From positions 2,294,001 through 2,358,000 of the forward strand of contig OY970334.1 in assembly GCA_963717445.1 (NCBI GenBank): a stretch of DNA of 64,000 nt. The letters run 5' to 3'. The notes beneath the pieces were generated by a model. That model saw only the letters and a list, made by a program, of their open reading frames with translations, searched no databases and was not told the origin of the DNA. Below are positions 33,093 to 42,596 of the stretch, piece after piece. Made by a program: the position numbers and the translations under genes. Each line of letters starts with the position of its first letter. The first letter of the stretch is position 1. The stretch comes from JAGVPT01 sp963717445. Its GTDB lineage: Bacteria; Bacteroidota; Ignavibacteria; UBA10030; UBA8401.

Positions 33093-34238
33093 ATGAAAAT
33101 AGTGCGCGCACAACTTCGCCAGTTTCGAAACCATGACTGCACGGAGTTGGATTTTGGGACGACAACGAACGCATTCCTGGGGGACAACGGGCATGGGAAG
33201 ACCAACGTGCTGGAAGCTCTTTCGTTTCTTTGTCTCACAAAAAGTTTTTATGCAAGCTCCGACACGACCGCACTGCAGCAAGGAAAAGATTTTTTCGAAG
33301 TGAGGGGAAAACTGCTGTCCGACGTCGGGATTGAGCACGACGTTCGCATTGCCTACGATTCCCGGACAAACCAGAAGAAAGTTTTCATCGACGGAAAAGA
33401 GCCCGATACATTCTCATCCGTTATCGGCCAATTCCCCATCGTTGTTCTATCGCCGGAGAACAACAACATCACGTTCGGCACGCCGTCGGATAGACGGCGA
33501 TTTATGGATTTGGTCATCGCACAGTCGAGCAGAATGTATATGGAAGATACGATGGAATACCGGCGGGCGCTGCGGCAGCGCAATAAAATTCTATCGGATG
33601 TGAGCAGGGGAACAGGGAACATTGCGCTGCTCGAACCATGGGATGAAACGTTGTGCATTCACGGTTCAAAAGTGTTGTTGAAACGCGCCATGTTCTTCGA
33701 GGAATTTGCTCCTTTCATTACACGCGCGTACGGAGCGGTGGCACACGAATGTGAAATCCCTTCCGTCGAGTACATGCCGCAGGTCGTGGCAGCGCCGCAC
33801 GATTCGCCGGAAGCAATCTATGGGCGATTACGGGAAAAGCTTGAAGAAAAACGACGTGACGAATTGAGGATCGGCTCGACGCTCGTTGGCCCTCACAGAG
33901 ATGAGGCGGCGTTTTCACTGAACGGCCTGCAACTGCGCGCGTACGCTTCGCAGGGACAGCATAAAACTTTTTTGATCGCGCTTAAAATTGCGGAATTTTT
34001 CTATCTCAGTGAGCGATGCGCTGAAACGCCCGTTATTTTACTCGACAACGTGTTTACCGAATTGGACGATACTCGCGCACGGAAACTTCTCGCGCTCATC
34101 GATTCGCTCGGACAATCGTTTATTACAGCGACAAGCGAACAGGTGTTTCACGATACCATTCACTGGGACGATGCGAGAAGAAAGTTCGCTATCTTTAATG
34201 GCGCTGCAATGCATCAACGTCACGAGGCCGCGGCATGA
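33093..34238 (+). CDS. recF: DNA replication and repair protein RecF
   Basis: A 381-residue SMC-like ATPase that loads RecA at gaps. Walker A is GDNGHGKTNVLEAL near residue 31, the ABC signature region is ASQGQHKTFLIALKIAEF near 290, and Walker B is PVILLDNVFTELDDTR near 315. All are intact and the length is normal. It lies 18 nt after dnaN and overlaps the DUF721 gene by four bases (ATGA), so the three genes are co-translated. Confidence 0.96.
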   Translation: MKIVRAQLRQFRNHDCTELDFGTTTNAFLGDNGHGKTNVLEALSFLCLTKSFYASSDTTALQQGKDFFEVRGKLLSDVGIEHDVRIAYDSRTNQKKVFIDGKEPDTFSSVIGQFPIVVLSPENNNITFGTPSDRRRFMDLVIAQSSRMYMEDTMEYRRALRQRNKILSDVSRGTGNIALLEPWDETLCIHGSKVLLKRAMFFEEFAPFITRAYGAVAHECEIPSVEYMPQVVAAPHDSPEAIYGRLREKLEEKRRDELRIGSTLVGPHRDEAAFSLNGLQLRAYASQGQHKTFLIALKIAEFFYLSERCAETPVILLDNVFTELDDTRARKLLALIDSLGQSFITATSEQVFHDTIHWDDARRKFAIFNGAAMHQRHEAAA

Positions 34239-34525
34239 CACACGCCTCGCCGGAACCGCTCGGCAATGTTATCGATGCTCTTATGGCTCAGCTTGGGTTG
34301 CAAACAAAGCTGAAGCAGTATGATATCGTCGGTCTTTGGCCGTCGATTGTCGGCGAGCAGATTGCGAGCATGGCCAGCGTCGATAAAGTTGAAAAAAATG
34401 TCCTTGTCGTCAAGGTATCGGCGGCTCCGTGGCGCACAGAATTGACGTTTCGGAAAAGAGAGATTTTGGAAAAAGTACACGCAGCAATGAACTCAGACTC
34501 GATCAAAGACATCCGGTTTCGATAA
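34235..34525 (+). CDS. DUF721 family protein (DciA-like)
   Basis: A 96-residue protein with the DUF721 pattern: LGNVIDALMAQLGLQTKLKQ, W-P-S-I-V-G-E-Q-I and a KRE-type C-terminal helix (TFRKREILEKVHA). DciA relatives load the replicative helicase DnaB in bacteria that lack DnaC or DnaI. The position between recF and gyrB is the common one for this family. A helicase-loader role is likely from family knowledge but not shown by the sequence. Confidence 0.85.
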   Translation: MTHASPEPLGNVIDALMAQLGLQTKLKQYDIVGLWPSIVGEQIASMASVDKVEKNVLVVKVSAAPWRTELTFRKREILEKVHAAMNSDSIKDIRFR

Positions 34526-34545
34526 ACAAATAAACGGTACGTTAC

Positions 34546-36579
34546 GTGGCAGAAGTAATATCAAAATCTAAAATAAAAAAATCGAACGGCGAATATACCG
34601 CCGAAGACATTACTGTACTGAAAGGATTGGAAGCCGTTCGCCGGCGTCCGGCAATGTATATCGGCGACGTTAGCGCGCGGGGGCTTCATCATCTTGTGTA
34701 CGAAGTTGTCGACAACTCCATCGACGAGGCGCTCGCCGGGTATTGCAAAAATATTGAAGTAAAGATCAACAAGGACGGCAGTGTCGCGGTCATCGACAAC
34801 GGACGCGGCATACCGACGGGTATTCATGCACAGGAAAATCGCTCAGCGCTCGAAGTGGTCATGACAGTGCTGCACGCCGGGGGTAAGTTCGATAAGAACA
34901 CTTACAAAGTTTCCGGCGGACTGCACGGTGTCGGAGTTTCAGTAGTGAATGCACTGAGCGAATGGCTTGAAGTCGAAGTGTACCGCGATGGAAAAACCTC
35001 CTTCCAAAAATATAAGAAGGGTGACCCGGTCGACCCGGTGAAAGTGATCGGTAAGGCGGAAAAGGGAAAAACGGGGACGAAGGTGACGTTTATGCCGGAT
35101 GGAGCGATTTTCAAAAACCGGACATTCAAATTTGAGACGCTTGCGGAACGCCTGCGCGAGCTTGCTTTTCTCAACAGCGAAGTCTCGCTTGAGATCACCG
35201 ACCTTCGCTCTAAACAGGAGCAGACGGAACGTTTCCATTTTGAAGGCGGCATCGTCGAGTTTGTTCGATATATCGACGCAACACGTCCCTCGGTGATGAA
35301 AAAGCCGGTCTATGCAAAAGGGGCAGACAAAGACGAGAACGGGCGTATGGTTGAAGTTGAGGTATCGCTCCAGTACAACGACCAGTACACTGAAAATGTA
35401 TTTTCGTACGTCAACAACATCAACACGACCGAAGGTGGAACACATCTTGTAGGATTTCGCACTGCGCTTACCCGCACGCTTAACAATTACGGCTACAAAA
35501 ATAATCTTGTCAAAGAGGACAAGATCACCCTTACCGGCGATGATTTCCGGGAAGGACTTACTGCCGTGGTCAGCGTCAAGGTTCCGGAGCCGCAGTTTGA
35601 AGGCCAAACGAAAACGAAGCTTGGCAACAGCGAAGTAAAAAGCATCGTAGAATCTATCGTCGGGCAGGAACTTACAAACTGGCTGGAACAAAATCCGGGA
35701 GACGCGAAAAGAATCATCGAAAAGAGCCTGCGCGCTGCGGAGGCACGTGAAGCTGCGCGGAAAGCGCGCGACCTCACCCGCCGTAAAAACGCCCTCGACG
35801 GAGGCGGGCTTCCCGGAAAACTTGCCGACTGCTCCATTAACGACCCCGAGCATTGTGAACTGTATCTCGTGGAGGGAGATTCTGCAGGCGGCAGCGCGAA
35901 GCAGGGGCGGGACAGACGTTTTCAAGCGATCCTCCCTCTCAAAGGAAAAATTTTGAACGTCGAGAAGGCCCGGCTTCATAAAATTTTGGAAAATGAAGAA
36001 ATCCGGAATATTTTTACCGCAATCGGTGCCGGTGTCGGCGACGATTTCGACCCGGCGAAAATCCGCTACAGTAAAATTATTCTCATGTGCGACGCCGACG
36101 TCGATGGCTCACACATTCGCACACTATTGCTGACACTCTTCTTCCGTTACATGAAACAATTGATCGATCTCGGACATGTCTATATCGCGCAGCCGCCTCT
36201 GTACAAAATTAAAAAAGGGAAACAAGAGTTTTATGCGTATGATGAAGATGAGCGGGATGAAATACTGAAGCGGCTGAAGAGCGAAAAAGCCGATAAGAAA
36301 AAAGAAGAAGACGAGGAAGAAACAATCGAGGTCGTTGAAGAAGGGGCAGTTGCGAAAAACGGCTCGGTCATTTCCCGCTTCAAAGGTTTGGGGGAAATGA
36401 ATCCGGAACAACTCTGGTCGACGACCATGAACCCGGAAACTCGGACAGTCCTACAAGTAAGTATTGAAAATGCCGCAGATGCGGACAGAACATTTTCCAT
36501 TTTGATGGGGGATGAAGTTGAGCCGAGGCGCGAGTTTATCGAAAAGAATTCAAAATATGTCAGAAATTTAGACGTTTGA
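34546..36579 (+). CDS. gyrB: DNA gyrase subunit B
   Basis: A 677-residue gyrase ATPase subunit starting at GTG. GHKL motifs are EVVDNSIDEALAG, DNGRGIP and GGLHGVGVSVVNALS; the transducer domain follows; the TOPRIM domain has EGDSAGGSAKQGRDR, PLKGKILNVEKA and DADVDGSHIRTLLLT. An acidic/basic insert (KADKKKEEDEEETIEVVEEG) sits near residue 585 before the conserved FKGLGEMNPEQLW tail. Such inserts are known in FCB bacteria. It is followed after 19 nt by gyrA, so the two subunits are produced together. Confidence 0.97.
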   Translation: MAEVISKSKIKKSNGEYTAEDITVLKGLEAVRRRPAMYIGDVSARGLHHLVYEVVDNSIDEALAGYCKNIEVKINKDGSVAVIDNGRGIPTGIHAQENRSALEVVMTVLHAGGKFDKNTYKVSGGLHGVGVSVVNALSEWLEVEVYRDGKTSFQKYKKGDPVDPVKVIGKAEKGKTGTKVTFMPDGAIFKNRTFKFETLAERLRELAFLNSEVSLEITDLRSKQEQTERFHFEGGIVEFVRYIDATRPSVMKKPVYAKGADKDENGRMVEVEVSLQYNDQYTENVFSYVNNINTTEGGTHLVGFRTALTRTLNNYGYKNNLVKEDKITLTGDDFREGLTAVVSVKVPEPQFEGQTKTKLGNSEVKSIVESIVGQELTNWLEQNPGDAKRIIEKSLRAAEAREAARKARDLTRRKNALDGGGLPGKLADCSINDPEHCELYLVEGDSAGGSAKQGRDRRFQAILPLKGKILNVEKARLHKILENEEIRNIFTAIGAGVGDDFDPAKIRYSKIILMCDADVDGSHIRTLLLTLFFRYMKQLIDLGHVYIAQPPLYKIKKGKQEFYAYDEDERDEILKRLKSEKADKKKEEDEEETIEVVEEGAVAKNGSVISRFKGLGEMNPEQLWSTTMNPETRTVLQVSIENAADADRTFSILMGDEVEPRREFIEKNSKYVRNLDV

Positions 36580-36598
36580 GAATAATAACCCTTAGATC

Positions 36599-39193
36599 AT
36601 GGCTACGTCAAACGAAAAAATTGTTCCTGTCGATATTGAAGATGAAATGCGTGGCTCATACATCGATTATTCGATGTCGGTCATCGTTGCACGGGCACTC
36701 CCGGATGTGCGTGATGGATTGAAGCCCGTGCATCGCCGCGTGCTCTTCGGGATGAATGAACTCGGTCTGGCCGCAAACCGGTCGTATAAAAAAAGCGCCC
36801 GTGTTGTCGGAGAAGTACTCGGCAAGTACCATCCGCATGGCGATTCGGCTGTGTACGACACAATTGTCCGCATGGCGCAGGATTTTTCGATGCGCTACAT
36901 GCTCGTGGATGGACAGGGAAATTTCGGGTCCGTCGACGGCGATTCTCCTGCGGCAATGCGCTACACCGAAGTGCGCCTCTCCCGTATCTCGGAAGAGATG
37001 CTGCGCGATTTGGAAAAAAACACCGTCGAGTTTACACCGAACTTCGACGACACGCTGCAAGAACCGTCTGTCCTTCCTGCACAAATTCCCAATCTTCTTG
37101 TCAACGGTTCGAGCGGCATTGCCGTCGGCATGGCAACAAATATTCCACCGCACAATCTCGGTGAAGTGATTGACGGGTGCATTGCATACATCAAAGACCC
37201 CGAGATCGACAGCCAGAAGCTGATGAAGATTGTTAAGGCTCCCGATTTCCCGACCGGAGGAATCATCTACGGCTATGACGGAGTGAAGGAAGCTTACACC
37301 ACCGGCCGGGGAAGAATCATTATTCGGGCGAAAGCGAATGTTGAAACCGGCAAAAACGACCGGCAGAGTATCGTTATTTCGGAAATTCCGTACCAGGTAA
37401 ATAAAGCCAGCTTGATTGAAAAAATTGCGGAATTGATGCGCGAGAAAAAGCTTGAGGATATTGCCGACATCCGGGATGAATCCGACCGCGACGGTATGCG
37501 GGTTGTTGTGGACCTGAAGCGAGACGCCAACGCCGCGGTTATTCTCAATAACCTCTACAAGCATACACAGATGCAGACGACCTTCGGCGTCATTATGCTT
37601 GCGCTTGTCGACGGGCGCCCGCGCGTCTTGACGCTGCGGGAGATGATCCAAAAATATATAGAACACCGCAACGAAGTCATCGTTCGCCGCACGAAATTCG
37701 ACCTCGATGCTGCCGAAGCACGCGCACATATTCTCGAGGGCTACATCATTGCGCTCGACAATATCGATGCGATCATCAAGTTAATCAAAGCGTCGAAAGA
37801 CGTTGAGACCGCAAAGACCGGCTTGATGAAACGGTTCAAACTGTCGGAGATTCAAGCCAAGGCAATTCTCGATATGCGCCTGCAAAAACTGACCGGCTTG
37901 GAGCGGAAAAAGGTTGAAGACGAATACCGCGAGACCATCAAGCTTATTACAAAGTTGAAAGCGATTCTTGCCAGCAAACAGCTCCAGCTTCAAATTATCA
38001 GAGATGAATTGCTTGCCATCAAGGAGAAATATGCCGATGCGCGCAGAACAGAAATTGTGTACGACTTTGAAGAGTTTCGCATTGAAGACATGATTGCGCA
38101 GGAAGAAGTTGTTATTACAATCAGCCACGGCGGGTTCATCAAACGGTTTCCGGTGAGCGGCTATAGGCGTCAATCGCGCGGTGGAAAAGGAGTGACCGGC
38201 GCTGCTTCCCGCGAAGACGACTTTATAGAGCACATGTTTATCGCGAGCACGCATAATTATATTCTTTTCTTCACGGACCAGGGACAATGTTATTGGCTGA
38301 AGGTGTTTGAAATTCCCGAAGGGGGACGCGTTGCAAAGGGAAAATCGATCGTTAACCTCATTTCCAAAGACCCCGCCGAAAATATTACGGCCTTTGTAGG
38401 CGTGAAAGATTTCAGCGAGAAAAATTTTGTCTTGATGGTGACGGAACAAGGCCTGGTGAAGAAAACCTCGCTTGCCGAATTCAGCAATCCCCGAAAAAAC
38501 GGGATTGCAGCAATCTCACTGAAGAAAAAAGATTTGCTCAAGGATGTGAAACTCACCGACGGGACAAGCGACATCATCATCGGAACACATGAAGGTGTGG
38601 CAATCCGGTTCCACGAGGGCGAGGTCCGGGAAATGGGTCGCACTGCGGCCGGTGTCCGCGCAATTCGCCTTGAAAAAGGAGACCATGTTGTCGGTGCCGT
38701 TGCCCTCAAGCGGACGACCACGACAATTCTTATTGCGACGGAAAACGGTTACGGTAAACGTTCCGAGGTCTCCGAATACCGTGTCAGCCACCGAGGCGGG
38801 AAGGGAATTTACACGGTCAACGCAACGGAGAAAACGGGAAAAATGATCGCTATAAAGGAAGTGCTGGAGACGGACGACATCGTTGTTGTGACATTGCAAG
38901 GAATGGTGATCCGTCAGGATGCGACCGAGGTTCGCTTGAGTGGAAGGAACACTCAGGGAGTCCGACTGATTCGGCTGGATGAGGGCGACCGCATTGCGGA
39001 TGTTGCGGTAGTAACTCCGGAAGACGAAGAAGAAAACGGCTCGCCGGAAAACGGAGACAAACCTGCTCCACCCGTCTCCGAGGGTAAGGGGGAAAACACC
39101 GGGCAAGAAAAATTATTCGAGGAAAAACCAAAATTCGAGAAGACAAAGACCCAACCTAAAGCGACGAAAAAACCCGCAAAAAAGAAAAAATAG
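36599..39193 (+). CDS. gyrA: DNA gyrase subunit A
   Basis: An 864-residue gyrase subunit. The catalytic Tyr122 lies in AAMRYTEVRLS. The quinolone region has Ser83 and Asp87 (GDSAVYDT), the susceptible-type residues. The C-terminal beta-pinwheel carries the GyrA box QSRGGKG (in YRRQSRGGKGVTGA), which marks gyrase rather than topoisomerase IV. The end is Lys/Pro/Glu-rich low-complexity sequence. It lies 19 nt downstream of gyrB in the same direction. Confidence 0.97.
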   Translation: MATSNEKIVPVDIEDEMRGSYIDYSMSVIVARALPDVRDGLKPVHRRVLFGMNELGLAANRSYKKSARVVGEVLGKYHPHGDSAVYDTIVRMAQDFSMRYMLVDGQGNFGSVDGDSPAAMRYTEVRLSRISEEMLRDLEKNTVEFTPNFDDTLQEPSVLPAQIPNLLVNGSSGIAVGMATNIPPHNLGEVIDGCIAYIKDPEIDSQKLMKIVKAPDFPTGGIIYGYDGVKEAYTTGRGRIIIRAKANVETGKNDRQSIVISEIPYQVNKASLIEKIAELMREKKLEDIADIRDESDRDGMRVVVDLKRDANAAVILNNLYKHTQMQTTFGVIMLALVDGRPRVLTLREMIQKYIEHRNEVIVRRTKFDLDAAEARAHILEGYIIALDNIDAIIKLIKASKDVETAKTGLMKRFKLSEIQAKAILDMRLQKLTGLERKKVEDEYRETIKLITKLKAILASKQLQLQIIRDELLAIKEKYADARRTEIVYDFEEFRIEDMIAQEEVVITISHGGFIKRFPVSGYRRQSRGGKGVTGAASREDDFIEHMFIASTHNYILFFTDQGQCYWLKVFEIPEGGRVAKGKSIVNLISKDPAENITAFVGVKDFSEKNFVLMVTEQGLVKKTSLAEFSNPRKNGIAAISLKKKDLLKDVKLTDGTSDIIIGTHEGVAIRFHEGEVREMGRTAAGVRAIRLEKGDHVVGAVALKRTTTTILIATENGYGKRSEVSEYRVSHRGGKGIYTVNATEKTGKMIAIKEVLETDDIVVVTLQGMVIRQDATEVRLSGRNTQGVRLIRLDEGDRIADVAVVTPEDEEENGSPENGDKPAPPVSEGKGENTGQEKLFEEKPKFEKTKTQPKATKKPAKKKK

Positions 39194-39328
39194 GAAACGC
39201 TTACGATACATCACAATGGGAAAACAGTTATGTTGCTTCTCAGGCGGAGCTTCGCTACATTGACGTGGATTTATTCATCACCCCTACGCCCAACTTCACT
39301 AACATTTATCAACCTGTAAGGAGTCAGC

Positions 39329-39790
39329 ATGAAAACCTTTTTCGTTTTGTCTTGCTCCATCCTTTGCGTGATCGCGTTCGGCTGTTCCTCGCTGACGCTT
39401 TCACCAGTGCTTTACCAATGGCCGGTAGAGAGCGTCCTCACGGTTGACGGAAAAGGCAACGTTGAAGAGGCTCGCTACAACATCGCATTCAACGTCAAGC
39501 CGCTCTTGTTTGAGGAAACCGCTGATTCCGTGCACGTGAGCGGCGTTGAACTTCGTATTATCCGTGACATGGACGGTTACTATTTTATGACGGCGCCGAA
39601 GTTCAAGAACGTCTATGTGTTCGTATCGGATGAGGGTAAACTGAAACTGCAAAAGAAAATATTGATTTCTGAAACGGGGATACCGTCGCCGAGATTCAAT
39701 CAAGCCGCACCCTACATTCATCTTCTCAACGGCAAAGAGAAATCGATAGTTCTTTCGAAAGACGGCATCCTGCAAGGAGGACAAAAATGA
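39329..39790 (+). CDS. Putative lipoprotein of unknown function
   Basis: A 153-residue protein with a lipoprotein-like signal (hydrophobic 4-17, then AFGC with Cys19). The mature part is beta-rich with no family that I recognise. TAAGGAG sits upstream of the ATG. It overlaps the start of the coiled-coil gene (ATGA), so the two are co-translated and probably work together at the envelope. Function unknown. Confidence 0.7.
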   Translation: MKTFFVLSCSILCVIAFGCSSLTLSPVLYQWPVESVLTVDGKGNVEEARYNIAFNVKPLLFEETADSVHVSGVELRIIRDMDGYYFMTAPKFKNVYVFVSDEGKLKLQKKILISETGIPSPRFNQAAPYIHLLNGKEKSIVLSKDGILQGGQK

Positions 39791-41049
39791 ACACCATACG
39801 CCAATATATGATTCTTACGGCTGTCATTGCGATGGCATGGACGGTTTTATTTGCACAGGAGCAATCTGATTACGAGATCTCCCAGAGCTTTAACAAAACC
39901 TACAAAGAGCTTACGAAAGCCATTGAAACAGCACAAACCGTCCAGGAATGTGCGGAGATCAGCGTGAGCATCGATGCCCTGGAAAAAGAATACGCGCCGC
40001 ATAAAGCCCTGCTCGACAAGACATTATACCCGGACGATTTTCAAAAGAAGCTCGACATGATACACGGGCAGCTCGCCTACGCGCAGAACAAACTCGGCAT
40101 TATCCAAGAATCGGTGACGAAAATTGCGGCACTTGAAACACAGGTGCAAGAACTTTCTTCACAGGTGGAAAAACTGAGCAACGAAAACGGCTCGCTGATG
40201 AAGGAAATCGAAACGCTTAGAGCGTCGAACACGAAAGACCAAAAGATGGTCGATTCCCTGAACTCCCTTGTGGCAAAGCTTCGCTCAAACATCAGCGACA
40301 GGGACAAAATGATTTTCGCAATGGTCGACAGCATCTTCCTGCAATACGACAAGAATATTGATGCATTAAAGGACGTGGAGAAACAAAGCGTTGCATCTCA
40401 CATCGAGCGCAACGGCGTTATCGGTAACATCAAAAAGTCGATTGTTGATAACGTCGCGTTTCTGGAATCCACAGCGTTGACCGGAAAGGACCTTGCAACA
40501 CTTGTGGGCGAGCAGAAAAAATTTGCAACAGAATGGAAAGGACTCGGTCCAAAACTCACCGCTATTTATGTCGCACAAAAAGAGCGCGCAAAGGAAATCA
40601 ATACCATCGATACCATGCTCGCCGCGTGGGGTACCAAGGTCGACGCGGCGCTGTGGAAATCGCTCAATCAACTTTTTACAAAGCATAATTTGACGGTGAA
40701 ACCGTTCAACGATGGCAACGAATTTGTTGCGAACGTGATCGGCTTTATCGATGACGAGATTCAAAACGCAAACCAGCGCACGGAAGCCGCTCGTTCCGAT
40801 GTCTATTCCATGTTTGTGGATAGTGTCTGGAACGGCGAGGTGACAACCACGTGGACGCCGCTCCTTCGAGACAACGGTATCGTTACCGAAGCGCAGTTCG
40901 GCCAGATCAAGGCTAAAATAGATGTATGGCACTCATCGATCGAGCCGGGGCATACGTTGGTTTACATCATTATTGCGTTGGTTGTCCTCGTCGTTCTTCT
41001 CCTTCTATACAGGAGAATGAAAGCAGCGCCGAAAACACCGGCAACATAA
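39787..41049 (+). CDS. Exported coiled-coil protein with C-terminal membrane anchor
   Basis: A 420-residue protein: signal peptide (about 1-23, ending LFAQ), a long helical region with heptad-like sequence (about 110-170, ETQVQELSSQVEKLSNENGS), a further helical domain to about 375, and one C-terminal membrane segment (YIIIALVVLVVLLLLY) followed by basic residues. The topology suggests a periplasmic rod or spacer held to the inner membrane at its C-terminus. Its partner is probably the lipoprotein encoded immediately upstream with a four-base overlap. No family is recognised. Confidence 0.72.
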   Translation: MNTIRQYMILTAVIAMAWTVLFAQEQSDYEISQSFNKTYKELTKAIETAQTVQECAEISVSIDALEKEYAPHKALLDKTLYPDDFQKKLDMIHGQLAYAQNKLGIIQESVTKIAALETQVQELSSQVEKLSNENGSLMKEIETLRASNTKDQKMVDSLNSLVAKLRSNISDRDKMIFAMVDSIFLQYDKNIDALKDVEKQSVASHIERNGVIGNIKKSIVDNVAFLESTALTGKDLATLVGEQKKFATEWKGLGPKLTAIYVAQKERAKEINTIDTMLAAWGTKVDAALWKSLNQLFTKHNLTVKPFNDGNEFVANVIGFIDDEIQNANQRTEAARSDVYSMFVDSVWNGEVTTTWTPLLRDNGIVTEAQFGQIKAKIDVWHSSIEPGHTLVYIIIALVVLVVLLLLYRRMKAAPKTPAT

Positions 41050-41107
41050 ATATATCACGAAGAACACGAAAAGAACTAAGGATGTCAATAAAGGTTGAGA
41101 TGAACAA

Positions 41108-41236
41108 CAAGTTTGAGACTTCTGAATAATTTTAAAAGTATGGCTCGCGCAAAGACGCAAAGTGTCAAAGTGATTTAAAAACAGGGTCTTTTGCGCCTTC
41201 GCGCCTTGGCGAGAGATAATTTTTCAGAAGCCTCAG
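41108..41236. repeat. R3 palindromic repeat, copy 2
   Basis: Starts TTGAGACTTCTGAATAAT and ends TTTTTCAGAAGCCTCA, with GCTCGCGCAAAGACGC and GCGCCTTGGCGAG arms inside. It is the closest copy to the one at 45217. Confidence 0.75.
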
Positions 41237-41283
41237 TTTATAACTCCTTCGTGCTCTTCGTGGATGATTCATCAATAGAAATT

Positions 41284-41520
41284 ATGATAGAAGAAAGTGT
41301 AAATACACACAAAGCAGTTGATGCTCCAACTCCGGGCAAAAAGTATGAATGCCTGTTGAACGGAACACCGTTGTACGAAGGCCGGATTCACGATGTTATG
41401 GGGTGCTGGGCGACCGTCGAAGTTGTCCGGTCTCTTCCAGGACCGCATGAGCATCATTATAGACCGGGACAGACCTTTGACATTCGCGTTAGTTCGTACA
41501 CGTTTCACGAAGAGGTATAA
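41284..41520 (+). CDS. Small hypothetical protein
   Basis: About 78 residues from the ATG at 41284 (MIEESVNTHKAV). The longer frame from 41191 starts inside the R3 repeat and is not used. The protein is soluble with a compact C-terminal half (EGRIHDVMGCWATVEVV, then a His-rich PGPHEHHYRPGQTF). No family is recognised, and no strong ribosome site is visible. It may be real; confidence is limited by its size. Confidence 0.45.
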   Translation: MIEESVNTHKAVDAPTPGKKYECLLNGTPLYEGRIHDVMGCWATVEVVRSLPGPHEHHYRPGQTFDIRVSSYTFHEEV

Positions 41521-41541
41521 TTCGATATCGGGATGAAAACG

Positions 41542-41573
41542 AGGCGGTGATTGTTCGACACAACCACCGCTTC
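41542..41573. terminator. Possible stem-loop terminator before the MCE operon
   Basis: AGGCGGTGATTGT pairs with ACAACCACCGCTT (two mismatches) around a short loop, 20 nt past the small ORF. No T-tract is present, so termination is uncertain. Confidence 0.35.
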
Positions 41574-41677
41574 GTCGTCTGTGCACGTCATCTTGATTTT
41601 CACGGCGTATTTTTCAATATTAACCGCGGCACCAGAAACCTCCCACGAAAACTTTGTCATTTTCGATAGCCCCGCGC

Positions 41678-42484
41678 ATGGCGGACACATACACCGGTAA
41701 CGTTCACCCCCCCCGTTTTACATTCTTTGCGATTATAGGAGAGCGGAGCAGTATATTTTTCGGGCATCTTGGCAGGTATTGCTCTTTGATGTGGTGGATG
41801 CTTCGGAATATTCATAACGCGAAAGAATATTCGAGGAATATTTATCAGCAGATGGTGATCATCGGAAACGACTCCATTCCGATTGTCGTTTTTGTCAGCG
41901 CTTTTGTGGGGATGGTCACCGCCGTGCAATCTGCATATCAATTATACGATTGGATTCCCCGCACGGTAGTCGGAAGCCTTGTCGTGAAATCTGTTTTGCT
42001 TGAGTTGACCCCTCTGATGACGGCGCTTGTACTTGCCGGAAAGGTCGGCGCGACAATTACCGCCGAACTCGGCACAATGCGCGTCACCGAACAAATCGAC
42101 GCGCTTGAAGCGTTAGCGTTTGATTCAATTTCATACCTCATCACCCCGCGCGTTTTAAGCGGCATGTTGATGTTTCCGGTTCTCATAATTTTCGGCGATC
42201 TCGTCGCAATCCTCGGCGGGTTGATCGGCTCTGTTGCCGTTGCAAATATTCCGGCGGAAGCGTTTATCCATGGGATGAAAAACTCGTTCGAAACGCGGGA
42301 TGCCGTGTTCGGAATTATCAAAGCGAATTTTTTTGGATTCACTATTACTTCAGTCGCATGCTATCAAGGCTATTTTGTTGAAGGGGGCTCGGAGGGAGTC
42401 GGCAAGGCAACGATGAGGACGGTTGTGTTGACCTGCTTGGCCGTTGTGGTGCTGGATTTTATTCTTGCGTCAGTGTTGTTGTGA
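41678..42484 (+). CDS. mlaE: MlaE-type lipid ABC transporter permease
   Basis: A 268-residue permease with five or six membrane segments and the family core: FVGMVTAVQSAYQL, the LVLAGKVGATITAELGTMRVTEQIDALEALAFD loop and ITPRVLSGMLMFPVL. It moves phospholipid between the inner and outer membranes together with an ATPase and an MCE protein, both encoded next. I use the ATG at 41678; a TTG at 41654 would add eight residues. The mlaF gene follows within about 110 nt. Confidence 0.9.
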   Translation: MADTYTGNVHPPRFTFFAIIGERSSIFFGHLGRYCSLMWWMLRNIHNAKEYSRNIYQQMVIIGNDSIPIVVFVSAFVGMVTAVQSAYQLYDWIPRTVVGSLVVKSVLLELTPLMTALVLAGKVGATITAELGTMRVTEQIDALEALAFDSISYLITPRVLSGMLMFPVLIIFGDLVAILGGLIGSVAVANIPAEAFIHGMKNSFETRDAVFGIIKANFFGFTITSVACYQGYFVEGGSEGVGKATMRTVVLTCLAVVVLDFILASVLL

Positions 42485-42596
42485 AGAACATCATGAAGAT
42501 CGCGACAGAATTCGGTGAATCACGATTCAAGAAAAATCTGAGGGCTGGGACAATCGTAGCATTGACCTCGATACTAACATGTATGTCGGTCGAATG

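Noticed and set aside
34939..35979. 346-codon minus-strand frame over gyrB, and 357-codon minus-strand frame at 36656-37729 over gyrA
   Set aside because: Both are antisense to strongly conserved gyrase genes; no domain-like motifs.
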